Source: Bacteroidaceae bacterium
Lineage (GTDB): Bacteria > Bacteroidota > Bacteroidia > Bacteroidales > Bacteroidaceae
NCBI GenBank assembly: GCA_900771425.1
Contig: CAAGNV010000018.1
Coordinates: forward strand, 1-40,855
Direction: 5' to 3'
Length of the DNA stretch: 40,855 nt
Positions within the stretch are counted from its first letter, which is position 1. Each line of letters begins with the position of its first letter. The position numbers and the translations under genes were made by a program. A model generated the notes under the pieces. It was not told the DNA's origin. It was given only the letters and a program-made list of their open reading frames with translations, and did no database searches. Shown here one piece after another: positions 26,594 to 35,105 of this stretch.

Positions 26594-26642
26594 GCACAGC
26601 AAAACTCTGCGTTATCTGTTGTTTTGCTGTGCAAAAGCGATA
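26594..26642 (-). terminator. Terminator of the inositol-phosphate synthase gene
   Basis: A perfect 12-bp stem, GCACAGCAAAAC (26594-26605) with GTTTTGCTGTGC (26631-26642). On the minus strand it is followed by TTTTATTTATT. It lies 16 bases past the stop codon. Confidence 0.85.
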
Positions 26643-26657
26643 TTTATAAAAAGGAAA

Positions 26658-27965
26658 TTAGTCTATTTCTTCGTCTGCCTCGTAACCACCCATCTCACGG
26701 AGTGCGTTCTTCAGCATAGTATATTGCTGGAAGAGATGGTTGACAGGAACTTCATTCTGTGTATAATCGTGCATTGGGCTCTTCAGGAAGAAACTAAGGA
26801 AACGCTGAATTCCGAAGCGGCCGGCACGTGCTGCAAGGTCAGAGAGCAGGCAGAGGTCGAGCAACAGTGGTGCTGCGAGAATCGAGTCGCGGCAGAGGAA
26901 GTTGATCTTAATCTGCATAGGGTAGCCCATCCAACCGAAGATGTCGATGTTGTCCCAACCTTCCTTGTCGTCATTGCGAGGAGGGTAGTAGTTGATGCGT
27001 ACCTTGTGGTAGTAGTTGCTGTAGAGGTCTGGCTGCTTGTCTGCAACGAGGATTGACTCCAATGTCGAGAGCTTGCTGACTTCCTTAGTGCGGAAATTGT
27101 CAGGCTCGTCGAGTACGAGACCGTCGCGGTTGCCAAGGATGTTTGTTGAGAACCAACCGTTGAGACCTAAGCAACGGGTGCCGATGATAGGTGCAAAACC
27201 AGACTTAACGAGTGTCTGGCCAGTCTTGAAGTCTTTGCCGGCGATAGGCATCTTTGTCTTTTCTGCCATCTCCCACATTGCAGGGATATCGACGGTAGTG
27301 TTAGGAGCACCCATGATGAACGGTGCGCCTTCTGCCAATGCAGCGTAAGCGTAACACATTGACGGTGCAATGTTCTTGGTGTCGTCAGCTTTCATTGCTG
27401 CCTCTAAGTGTTCCAGTGTGTCGTGAACCTCCATATTTACAGGAACGTATATTTCTGTAGATGCAGCCCATGCAACCACGATACGGCTGCAGTCGTTGGC
27501 TTTCTTGAAGTTACGGATATCTTCGCGCAGTGCTTCTACCATCTCCCAACGTGTCTTGCCTACCATCACGTTGTCACCTTCGAGACGCTTTGCGTAGTTC
27601 TTGTCGAAGGCTGCCTTCATAGGTACAATCTTCTCTAACTCGTCTTGTACGGGGAGAATGTCTTTCGCACGGAGAACCTCTGCGTTGACAGCGCTCTCGA
27701 ATGCACTCTGTGGATAAACGTCCCATGTTCCGAATACGATGTCGTTAAGACTTGCCATAGGGACAATTTCGCTGTATGACAGGTATTTCGCATCCTTGCC
27801 TTTGCCAACACGAATCTTGTCGTATTGAGTCATTGAACCAACTGGCTTTGCCAGTCCTTTGCGTGCCATAAGCACGCCCGCCATGAATGTGGTTGCAACA
27901 GCTCCGTTGCCCACAATCATCAATCCTAACTTGCCTGTAGCAGGTTGAACATTTGTCTGTGCCAT
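26658..27965 (-). CDS. ino1: Inositol-3-phosphate synthase (myo-inositol-1-phosphate synthase)
   Basis: 435 residues. The N-terminal NAD-binding fold has LMIVGNGAVATTFMAG. Family motifs include GTWDVYPQSAF, WAASTEIY, FIMGAPNTTVD, GKDFKTGQT (catalytic-lysine region) and GWFSTNILGNRDG. It isomerises glucose-6-phosphate to 1D-myo-inositol 3-phosphate through bound NAD. In Bacteroides this enzyme supplies inositol for phosphoinositol-dihydroceramide lipids, where its gene clusters with lipid-transfer genes; no such genes are adjacent here. It has its own promoter and terminator, so it is a single-gene unit. Confidence 0.95.
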   Translation of the reverse strand: MAQTNVQPATGKLGLMIVGNGAVATTFMAGVLMARKGLAKPVGSMTQYDKIRVGKGKDAKYLSYSEIVPMASLNDIVFGTWDVYPQSAFESAVNAEVLRAKDILPVQDELEKIVPMKAAFDKNYAKRLEGDNVMVGKTRWEMVEALREDIRNFKKANDCSRIVVAWAASTEIYVPVNMEVHDTLEHLEAAMKADDTKNIAPSMCYAYAALAEGAPFIMGAPNTTVDIPAMWEMAEKTKMPIAGKDFKTGQTLVKSGFAPIIGTRCLGLNGWFSTNILGNRDGLVLDEPDNFRTKEVSKLSTLESILVADKQPDLYSNYYHKVRINYYPPRNDDKEGWDNIDIFGWMGYPMQIKINFLCRDSILAAPLLLDLCLLSDLAARAGRFGIQRFLSFFLKSPMHDYTQNEVPVNHLFQQYTMLKNALREMGGYEADEEID

Positions 27966-28065
27966 ATTGTTTGTTTTAATTATGAATTGTCGGTTTGATA
28001 TGCTGTGCTAAATGTACGTCAATGCGGTTTGTGCGCATTATTGGTACACATGCACATTTCGGTTG

Positions 28066-28073
28066 CAAATATA
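28066..28073 (-). promoter_or_regulatory. -7 box of ino1
   Basis: Minus-strand TATATTTG (28073-28066) fits TAnnTTTG about 100 bases before the ATG; no TTTG -33 is seen. The inverted repeat at 28100-28127 lies just upstream, at a position suited to a regulator site. Confidence 0.4.
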
Positions 28074-28099
28074 CTCATTTTTTATTATATAGGTGCTTC

Positions 28100-28127
28100 C
28101 TTTTAGTCATTATTATTTGACTAAAAG
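28100..28127. other. Perfect 10-bp inverted repeat upstream of ino1
   Basis: CTTTTAGTCA (28100-28109) and TGACTAAAAG (28118-28127), 8-bp AT-only loop. It lies about 27 bp upstream of the putative -7 box of ino1 and 56 bp beyond the mutB terminator. With no T-run it looks more like an operator or binding site than a terminator. Confidence 0.6.
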
Positions 28128-28182
28128 TCCAAAAATCTTCCTATAGGTACATATTTGTTCGCATTTGTGGTTTTATAGGTCG

Positions 28183-28214
28183 AAAAAAAGTGTGGCAAAT
28201 GAGTTTTGCCACAC
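28183..28214 (-). terminator. Rho-independent terminator of mutA-mutB
   Basis: GTGTGGCAAA (28190-28199) and TTTGCCACAC (28205-28214) form a perfect 10-bp stem with a 5-base loop. On the minus strand it is followed by seven T (28189-28183). Confidence 0.92.
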
Positions 28215-28283
28215 CTTTAACCATGAATGAATTCTTCTTATTCTTTGTTCGAACAAGAGTTATTTGGCTTCGCCTAATTCTTC

Positions 28284-30449
28284 TTATTCTTCATTCAGAA
28301 TCTTCATCATTTCAACAGCTGCCTTGCTGACAGATGTACCAGGACCGAAGATTGCTGCAACGCCTGCCTTGTAGAGGAAGTCGTAGTCCTGAGCAGGGAT
28401 GACACCACCGGCGATGACGAGGATGTCTTCGCGTCCGAGCTTCTTGAGTTCTTCGATTACCTGAGGAACGAGAGTCTTGTGACCTGCAGCCAATGAACTG
28501 ACTCCGAGTACGTCAACGTCGTTTTCTACTGCCTGACGTGCTGATTCAGCAGGAGTCTGGAACAGAGGTCCCATATCTACGTCGAAACCGCAGTCTGCGT
28601 AACCTGTAGCACAAACCTTTGCACCACGGTCGTGACCGTCCTGACCCATCTTTGCGATCATGATACGAGGGCGACGACCATTCTTCTGAGCGAATTCTTC
28701 TGTAGCCTTTTGAGCCTGAGCGAAGAGGTCGCTGTTGGTTGATTCTGATGAATACACGTTGCTGATTGTTCTGATGATTGCTTTATAACGTCCGACAACT
28801 GCTTCGCAAGCGTCTGAGATTTCGCCGAGTGTACAACGAAGTCCTGCTGCCTTTACTGCGAGGTCGAGAAGGTTGTTCTCGCTCTTCTTGCCGTCCTTGA
28901 ATTCCTGAACACACTTTGTGATTTCAGCGAGTGCTGCCTTGCATGCTGCTTCGTCGCGGCTGCCACGAACCTTGGCAAGACTTTCTTCCTGCTGCTTACG
29001 AACTGCTGTGTTGTCAATTTCGAGGATGTCGATAGGGTCTTCGTGGTCGAGACGGTACTTGTTTGTACCAACGATTGTCTGCGTGCCTGCATCGATACGA
29101 GCCTGAGTACGAGCTGCAGCCTCTTCGATACGCATCTTTGGCAGACCTGTCTCGATAGCCTTAGCCATACCACCGAGCTTCTCTACTTCCTGGATGTGAG
29201 CCCAAGCCTTCTCTACGAGTTCGTTAGTCAGGGTCTCAACATAGTAAGAACCTGCCCATGGGTCGATGTGCTTACATACCTGTGTCTCGTTCTGGATGTA
29301 GATCTGAGTGTTACGAGCGATACGGGCAGAGAAGTCTGTAGGGAGTGCGATTGCCTCATCGAGAGCGTTGGTGTGGAGTGACTGAGTGTGACCGAGGACG
29401 GCAGCCATAGCTTCGATACAAGTACGGCCGACGTTGTTGAATGGATCCTGCTCAGTGAGTGACCAACCTGATGTCTGTGAGTGAGTGCGCAGAGCCATTG
29501 ACTTAGGGTTCTTAGCACCGAAGCTCTTGACAATCTTAGCCCAAAGCAGACGGCCGGCACGCATCTTTGCAATTTCCATGAAGTGGTTCATGCCGATTGC
29601 CCAGAAGAATGAGAGGCGTGGAGCGAATGCATCGATGTCGATACCTGCGTTGACACCTGCACGGAGGTAATCCATACCGTCGGCGAGAGTGTAAGCGAGT
29701 TCGATGTCAGCAGTTGCACCTGCTTCCTGCATGTGGTAACCTGAGATTGATATTGAGTTGAACTTAGGCATCTTCTGTGATGTGAATTCGAAGATGTCTG
29801 CGATGATCTTCATTGAGAATGAAGGTGGGTAGATGTATGTGTTACGCACCATGAACTCCTTCAGAATATCGTTCTGGATTGTACCTGCCATCTCTTCGAG
29901 TTGTGCACCCTGTTCCAAACCTGCATTGATGTAGAATGCGAGGATAGGGAGAACGGCACCGTTCATTGTCATTGATACTGACATCTTTGCCAAAGGAATA
30001 CCTTCGAACAGGCGCTTCATGTTCTCGAGGTTGCAGATTGATACACCTGCCTTACCTACGTCACCTACAACACGTTCGTTGTCTGGGTCATATCCACGGT
30101 GAGTAGGGAGGTCGAATGCTACTGACAGACCCTTCTGACCTGATGCGAGGTTACGGCGGTAGAATGCGTTTGATTCTTCAGCTGTTGAGAAACCTGCATA
30201 CTGACGGATTGTCCAAGGACGGAATGGGTACATCATTGAGTATGGACCACGGAGGAATGGAGGAATACCTGCTGCGAAGTCGAGGTGTTCCATGCCTTCC
30301 AAATCTTCTTTTGTGTAAACTGGCTGAATGTCTATTTGTTCAGGAGTTCTCCAGTTAGCAGTGATGTTGTTGTCAGCTTGCCACTGCTTGCCGCATTTTG
30401 CTTCAATGCCGGCATAGATATTGATATTCTTAAAATCTTTACGTGCCAT
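28284..30449 (-). CDS. mutB: Methylmalonyl-CoA mutase large (catalytic) subunit
   Basis: 721 residues, full length. The N-terminal TIM barrel binds the CoA ester (RPWTIRQYAGFSTAEESN, VAFDLPTHRGYDPDN). The C-terminal cobalamin-binding domain has DGHDRG with the cobalt-ligating His606 and the later GVSSLAAGH and GGVIP motifs. With MutA it interconverts succinyl-CoA and (R)-methylmalonyl-CoA using adenosylcobalamin, the entry to propionate formation from succinate in Bacteroidales. It starts 17 bp after the mutA stop. No meaB chaperone, epimerase or methylmalonyl-CoA decarboxylase gene lies in the window. Confidence 0.98.
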   Translation of the reverse strand: MARKDFKNINIYAGIEAKCGKQWQADNNITANWRTPEQIDIQPVYTKEDLEGMEHLDFAAGIPPFLRGPYSMMYPFRPWTIRQYAGFSTAEESNAFYRRNLASGQKGLSVAFDLPTHRGYDPDNERVVGDVGKAGVSICNLENMKRLFEGIPLAKMSVSMTMNGAVLPILAFYINAGLEQGAQLEEMAGTIQNDILKEFMVRNTYIYPPSFSMKIIADIFEFTSQKMPKFNSISISGYHMQEAGATADIELAYTLADGMDYLRAGVNAGIDIDAFAPRLSFFWAIGMNHFMEIAKMRAGRLLWAKIVKSFGAKNPKSMALRTHSQTSGWSLTEQDPFNNVGRTCIEAMAAVLGHTQSLHTNALDEAIALPTDFSARIARNTQIYIQNETQVCKHIDPWAGSYYVETLTNELVEKAWAHIQEVEKLGGMAKAIETGLPKMRIEEAAARTQARIDAGTQTIVGTNKYRLDHEDPIDILEIDNTAVRKQQEESLAKVRGSRDEAACKAALAEITKCVQEFKDGKKSENNLLDLAVKAAGLRCTLGEISDACEAVVGRYKAIIRTISNVYSSESTNSDLFAQAQKATEEFAQKNGRRPRIMIAKMGQDGHDRGAKVCATGYADCGFDVDMGPLFQTPAESARQAVENDVDVLGVSSLAAGHKTLVPQVIEELKKLGREDILVIAGGVIPAQDYDFLYKAGVAAIFGPGTSVSKAAVEMMKILNEE

Positions 30450-30466
30450 AATTGTATTCCTCCTTT

Positions 30467-32365
30467 TTAGATTCCCAGTTTAGCGTTAAATTCTTTTAAT
30501 GTCTCAAGCTGGTTGCTGCGTACGTGGATGAAGTTCTCAATGCCTGCTGCCTTGAGGTCTTCCATGCATGCAGGAGCACCTGCAACGATGTAGATGGCAC
30601 GACCTGCGAGAGCCTTGAATGCAGGAACGCCATATTCTGCGTATTCGTCGTCTGAAGAACAGAGTACTACGATGTCGGCATTTGCCTTCATTGCTGCCTC
30701 TACACCTTCTTCTACTGTAGGGAAACCGAGGTTGTCGATCACCTTGTAGCCTGCTGCTGCGAGGAAGTTGCAAGAGAACTGTGCACGAGCCTGGCGCATA
30801 GCAAGATTACCGATAGTGAGCATGAATGCTACTGGCTGCTTCTTTGCGCCTTCGGTCTTGAGACGGAGTGCTTCGAATTCGCTTGCCAGACGGCTGCCTT
30901 CGAGTGCTGTGATTGTAGCTTCTTCGCCACAGTTGCACTGGCATGCGCACTGGCACTGTACTGGCTGCTTGCCTTCGCTGACTTCTGTGAAGTTAGGGAA
31001 CTGGTTAGTACCGAGGATGAATTCCTTGCGCTTTGCTGCGTTTGCGTGACGGGTTGCGTTGGTTGCGTTGACTGTCTCCTGAATCTTGCCGGCAACTGCC
31101 TGAGCGAGGAAACCACCGTTCTCCTCAACGTCGAGGAAGAGCTTCCATGCCTGTTCTGCGAGTGCCTTTGTAAGAGTCTCAACGAAGTATGAACCACCTG
31201 CTACATCGACGATCTTGTCGAAGTGTGCCTCTTCCTTGAGGAGGAGTTGTTGGTTGCGGGCGAGACGCTCAGAGAATTCGTTTGGAGTCTCGTAGCACTT
31301 GTCGAAAGGAGTAACTACTATTGAATCTACGTTTGCCAATGCAGCTGACATTGATTCAGTCTGGCTGCGGAGGAGGTTGACGTAACTGTCAAACATTGTC
31401 TGGTTGTACTGTGTTGTAGTTGCACAAACCTTCATCTTGCATGCGCAGCGGCAGAAACCTTCTTCTGTGTGGTTAGGACACTTGTCTGTGTGCTGGCACA
31501 TTGGCTTGTACTGGTCAACGATCTGAGCCCAGAGCATACGGCCTGCACGGAACTTTGCGATTTCCATGAAGTAGTTGCCGCCTACGCCCATGTTGAACTT
31601 GATGCGCTTTGCTGCTGCGTCAGCAGGAACGCCTGCTTCTACCAACTGCTGGAGATATTCGTTACCCCAGGCGAGTGCGTAACCGAGTTCCTGATAGCAG
31701 AATGCACCTGCGTTGACGAGGTTGATGCTGTTTACGTTGATGCAAGCGTACTTAGGGAGTTCTGCGAGTGCTTCGATGAGTTCCTTGCCTGTAGCGATGA
31801 GTGCGCTTGTGTCCTTGCCTGCCTTCAGAATCTTCTGGATAGGGTCGAAGTTGATTGAACCAACGCACTTGCAGAGGTCTGCACCCTTATCCTTGAAGTA
31901 AGCAACGAGGATCTGTGCGAGTTCAACGCACTTGCTCTGGCATGTGCCGAAGTTGAGTTCTACTGATTCAGGACAGATGCCGTTAAGAAGTGTAGCGATG
32001 TCTTCCTTGTTTACCTTTTCTGCAGGAACACAGAAACCGAGAGAGTTTACGCCCTTGTTCAGGATGTCGAGCGCTTTCTCGTTTGCTGCCTTAGGGCATT
32101 CAACGGCGATGTTCTGGCGAACATACCATACGTTGTTGTCTTTCTTGTTGCCACGGAGATAAGGGAATTCACCTGGAAGTGCATTGACGCAAGCTTCGTT
32201 TTCAATGTCTTCCTTACGATAGAATGGCTGGACATTGAAGCCTTCGTTTGTCTTCCATACCATTTTCTTGTCGAAGTCAGCACCTTTCAGGTCAACGATG
32301 ATCTTGTCAACCCATTCCTGACGGGTAGGCGCTTGGAACTCCGCAAAGAGTTTTTCTTTTGCCAT
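30467..32365 (-). CDS. mutA: Methylmalonyl-CoA mutase small subunit with Cys-rich insertions
   Basis: 632 residues. It has the barrel-like N-terminal domain (GVGGNYFMEIAKFRAGRMLWAQIV, TTTQYNQTMFDSYVNLLRSQTESMSAAL) and a C-terminal flavodoxin-like domain lacking DxHxxG, as expected for the non-catalytic subunit. Two segments stand out. Residues 290-314 hold Cys290, His292, Cys296, His299, Cys305, Cys307, Cys309 and Cys314 directly before the conserved ATTTQYNQT strand. Residues 471-479 read CQCACQCNC, five cysteines in nine residues, in the linker before the C-terminal domain. Such clusters suggest metal binding or redox sensitivity; I know of no such function for MutA. First gene of the mutAB operon, with a consensus promoter. 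Confidence 0.96.
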   Translation of the reverse strand: MAKEKLFAEFQAPTRQEWVDKIIVDLKGADFDKKMVWKTNEGFNVQPFYRKEDIENEACVNALPGEFPYLRGNKKDNNVWYVRQNIAVECPKAANEKALDILNKGVNSLGFCVPAEKVNKEDIATLLNGICPESVELNFGTCQSKCVELAQILVAYFKDKGADLCKCVGSINFDPIQKILKAGKDTSALIATGKELIEALAELPKYACINVNSINLVNAGAFCYQELGYALAWGNEYLQQLVEAGVPADAAAKRIKFNMGVGGNYFMEIAKFRAGRMLWAQIVDQYKPMCQHTDKCPNHTEEGFCRCACKMKVCATTTQYNQTMFDSYVNLLRSQTESMSAALANVDSIVVTPFDKCYETPNEFSERLARNQQLLLKEEAHFDKIVDVAGGSYFVETLTKALAEQAWKLFLDVEENGGFLAQAVAGKIQETVNATNATRHANAAKRKEFILGTNQFPNFTEVSEGKQPVQCQCACQCNCGEEATITALEGSRLASEFEALRLKTEGAKKQPVAFMLTIGNLAMRQARAQFSCNFLAAAGYKVIDNLGFPTVEEGVEAAMKANADIVVLCSSDDEYAEYGVPAFKALAGRAIYIVAGAPACMEDLKAAGIENFIHVRSNQLETLKEFNAKLGI

Positions 32366-32427
32366 AATGCTTAGTTTGAAAGATTAATTAATATGTTAAT
32401 AAATTCGTTTGTTCTCTTTGTTAAGTG

Positions 32428-32486
32428 AGGTACGCCTGCATGTGGGTTTCATGGTCGCTTGCGCTGATACGCATGTACGTGTACCT
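32428..32486 (-). other. Possible structured leader of mutA
   Basis: In the ~140-base mutA leader AGGTAC (32428-32433) pairs with GTACCT (32481-32486) and can extend by a wobble and a C-G pair, enclosing about 42 bases. I do not see the conserved B12 box of cobalamin riboswitches, so a riboswitch call is not supported. Confidence 0.25.
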
Positions 32487-32506
32487 TAGTATATGGTTTC
32501 AATGTG

Positions 32507-32538
32507 CAAAGTTAGGGCTTTTCTATGATTAAAACAAA
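32507..32538 (-). promoter_or_regulatory. Promoter of mutA-mutB
   Basis: On the minus strand TTTG (32538-32535), a 20-bp spacer and TAACTTTG (32514-32507) fit both consensus elements. The leader to the ATG at 32365 is about 135 bases. Confidence 0.75.
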
Positions 32539-32664
32539 TAAAAATGTAGAAAATATGCAAAACCTGACTTTTTCCTCGCTTTCTTTCTCGGTCAGCCTTG
32601 CTCACTGCCGACATTGCCAAATGGGAAAGGCAGTAGGGGGGAGGAGAGATGTCCATGTCGGGGA

Positions 32665-32708
32665 TAAAAATGCCCCCGAAAGTTTTTTTGTCCAACTTTC
32701 GGGGGCAT
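32665..32708 (-). terminator. Terminator of tamL
   Basis: A perfect 15-bp stem, ATGCCCCCGAAAGTT (32670-32684) with AACTTTCGGGGGCAT (32694-32708), loop of 9. On the minus strand it is followed by TTTTTAT. It lies 37 bp past the tamL stop and separates tamL from mutA. The rest of 32366-32744 holds the mutA promoter and leader. Confidence 0.9.
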
Positions 32709-32744
32709 ATCAGGATAAGAGGGGGTACCCTCTGAACATTTTTG

Positions 32745-35087
32745 TCAGAACGGAAGACCGATGGCGAAATGTAAATTGAAGTCTCGGTCGAAGTTCGGAT
32801 GTGCGATAGGGTAGTGCTTCTTGCCCTTGTATGCGGGGTTGATGGCTTTCATGCCGGCATCGAATCGTATGATGAAGAATCCGAGGTTCAGGCGCAGTCC
32901 CAATCCGTATGCGACGGCAATTTGCTTGTAGAATGTGTTGAAACGGAACTGTCCTCCGGGCTGGTCTTTATAGTTGCGTATGGTCCAGATGTTACCGCCG
33001 TCGATGAACAGTGCTCCGTTGAGTTTCCAGAAGAGGTAAGTACGGTATTCGATGCTCATTTCCAGCTTTATATCACCTGATTGGTTGATGAAGTTGATAC
33101 CGTTGTCGGCTCCGTTGTATGTTCCTGGACCGAGGCTGCGTACTGACCATCCACGTATGCTGTTGGCTCCTCCGGCGAAGTATCTCTTCTCGAACGGCAG
33201 AATGTCGGAGTTACCGTAAGGGTAGGCTATGCCGGTGGCGAGGTGGAAGGCTACGGAGTTGTTCTTGTCGATGCGTACGCTCTTCGCTATCTCGAGGTCT
33301 CCTTTTACGTATTGGGCGTAGGCAATGCCGCAGAACTCGCGCTGGCCGTCTGCCGTACGCGAAGGATCTGACGACAGTCCGGTGATGAATCCTAACAGGT
33401 TGCCTGACGTCTCGATGTTGAACTTCAGTGTATATGCGTTTGTGCCGTAAGTCGATGATGTAGCGGTGCCGAGCGAGTTGTAGCTGTACCTGTAGCCTAA
33501 CTTGGTGATGAGCAGGTTCTCGTAGTTGTATTTCAGTATGGCGTTGGTCTTTCCGATGGAGTCGAGATATTGTTCCTTGAAAGTCGTTGATATCCACGGC
33601 ATGTTGACGTAGTTCACTTCGAGCAGGTCAAACCTGTGCGTCGTTTTCTGGTTGGTGTCGTTCCACTTGTATCGCCATGCGGCGGTGAGCACTCGTCTCT
33701 TGAATTCAGGACGGTTCTGCATGTTGTACTGTACGGCGATTTCTGATGATGCGAAGTGTGTGGCGCCGAAGTTCTTGTTGATGAACGGCAGCATGAACCC
33801 TGGGAAACTGAGACTCATCTCGCCTCCGAATTCCAGGTAGTTATGTCCGTCGTAACCCTCGATGCCAGTGATGGCTTCGTATGCTCCTCGCAGCTTGATG
33901 CTGAATGTCTCCGACCCGTGGAATATGTTCTTGTGACTGAACGATGCCGATGCTGCCACGCCGAGGTCGCCTGCCGAGTTCGTGCCTTCAAGGTCAAACG
34001 ATATAGATTTCGACGGCATGTGGTTCAGCATGATGTTTGCTGTCAGGTGCCGCCTGCTCAGGCCGGTGATGCCTTGTGCTGGTGATGCTTCTGCCAGCCT
34101 GATGTTTGCACCGTTGATTGCTCCTAATCGTGAGAAGTATCTGTACGTCAGTTTCTGCTTATCCTCGTTGTATGGTTCTCCCTGACGGAACAGCGTGTTC
34201 GACATCAGCATTGACGGCCTGAACCGCAGACGGTCGTTATAGTAAATCGTAGCACCGTCGGTCTTCAGCACGTTCACTGCTGCTGTGTCAGTGATTCCGT
34301 GGGTGTCTATGAAGTAATTGATGTTGTCGATAGTGTATTGCGGGTGTTGCGTCGGTTCGCTCCTTCCGTCTTCGCGGTGCAAGGCTACGTTCATCGTGAT
34401 ATCTACCATGTTGCTGCCTCTCACCGTGTCGGCGGTAAAGGTGATATGCTCCTTGTAGAACTTGTAATATCCTTGATTGTGCAGTAGGTTGGCTATGCGT
34501 GAACGTTCTTCGTTCAATCTGTTGATGTTGAACGGCATTCCCGTCTTGAGCAGTGTGTTTATCGTATCTTCGTTGCATAGGATGTCGGCGAGGTTCTTGT
34601 CTGCGATATTGCGTTCGATGCCACGTATCCAGTATCGTTCGCCTGGGTCAACATCGAACGTGAGCGACAGTTTCTTGCCTTTTATCGACTTGACTTCTTG
34701 CACTTTGGCATGCATAAATCCCTCGTTCCATAGCATCTTCGTTATGTCGTCCATCGTGCGCTGTGCCTTCAGACTGTCATAGACTACCGGGTCTTCGCCT
34801 ATCTTCTGGAAGAACCTTGTAGCCCAGTTGGTGGTATCTACTCCGCTGAGGCAGTATATGCCCAACGGCACTTTGAAGTTGAACCACTTGGAGTTTGGTG
34901 TCTGTACCACGTAATCGGCCAATCCGTAAGGTTTGGTAGTCTTCGGTGCTGCCGACGTGACCTTCACTTCTTTCAGGTACAGCTCGTCATCGCCGATGAA
35001 TCGCTCCACCGTACAACTGGCCAGTGTCATGATGCTTACTAACGCCCACGACCATATCAATCCTATATGCTTTGTTCCGTCTTTCAC
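32745..35087 (-). CDS. tamL: Lipidated TamA/BamA-family outer-membrane protein (TamL)
   Basis: 780 residues. A lipoprotein signal (lipobox LASC, Cys25) precedes POTRA-type repeats (about 35-330, for example DPGERYWIRGIERNI and TIDNINYFID) and a C-terminal 16-stranded Omp85 barrel ending in Phe (FNLHFAIGLPF). The barrel holds GGANSIRGWSVRSLGPG, the conserved Omp85 L6 region (RGW in place of RGF/RGY). A lipidated Omp85 protein of this type is the Bacteroidetes TamL, implicated in outer-membrane assembly. TamB, its usual partner, is not adjacent: the gene ends in a terminator and mutA follows. It starts 18 bp after the upstream methyltransferase. Confidence 0.88.
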   Translation of the reverse strand: MKDGTKHIGLIWSWALVSIMTLASCTVERFIGDDELYLKEVKVTSAAPKTTKPYGLADYVVQTPNSKWFNFKVPLGIYCLSGVDTTNWATRFFQKIGEDPVVYDSLKAQRTMDDITKMLWNEGFMHAKVQEVKSIKGKKLSLTFDVDPGERYWIRGIERNIADKNLADILCNEDTINTLLKTGMPFNINRLNEERSRIANLLHNQGYYKFYKEHITFTADTVRGSNMVDITMNVALHREDGRSEPTQHPQYTIDNINYFIDTHGITDTAAVNVLKTDGATIYYNDRLRFRPSMLMSNTLFRQGEPYNEDKQKLTYRYFSRLGAINGANIRLAEASPAQGITGLSRRHLTANIMLNHMPSKSISFDLEGTNSAGDLGVAASASFSHKNIFHGSETFSIKLRGAYEAITGIEGYDGHNYLEFGGEMSLSFPGFMLPFINKNFGATHFASSEIAVQYNMQNRPEFKRRVLTAAWRYKWNDTNQKTTHRFDLLEVNYVNMPWISTTFKEQYLDSIGKTNAILKYNYENLLITKLGYRYSYNSLGTATSSTYGTNAYTLKFNIETSGNLLGFITGLSSDPSRTADGQREFCGIAYAQYVKGDLEIAKSVRIDKNNSVAFHLATGIAYPYGNSDILPFEKRYFAGGANSIRGWSVRSLGPGTYNGADNGINFINQSGDIKLEMSIEYRTYLFWKLNGALFIDGGNIWTIRNYKDQPGGQFRFNTFYKQIAVAYGLGLRLNLGFFIIRFDAGMKAINPAYKGKKHYPIAHPNFDRDFNLHFAIGLPF

Positions 35088-35105
35088 TATTTCACTTATT
35101 TCCCC

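Noticed and set aside
32366..32506. Cobalamin riboswitch ahead of mutA
   Set aside because: The leader is long enough to look, but I could not find the conserved B12 box; only a weak pairing remains.
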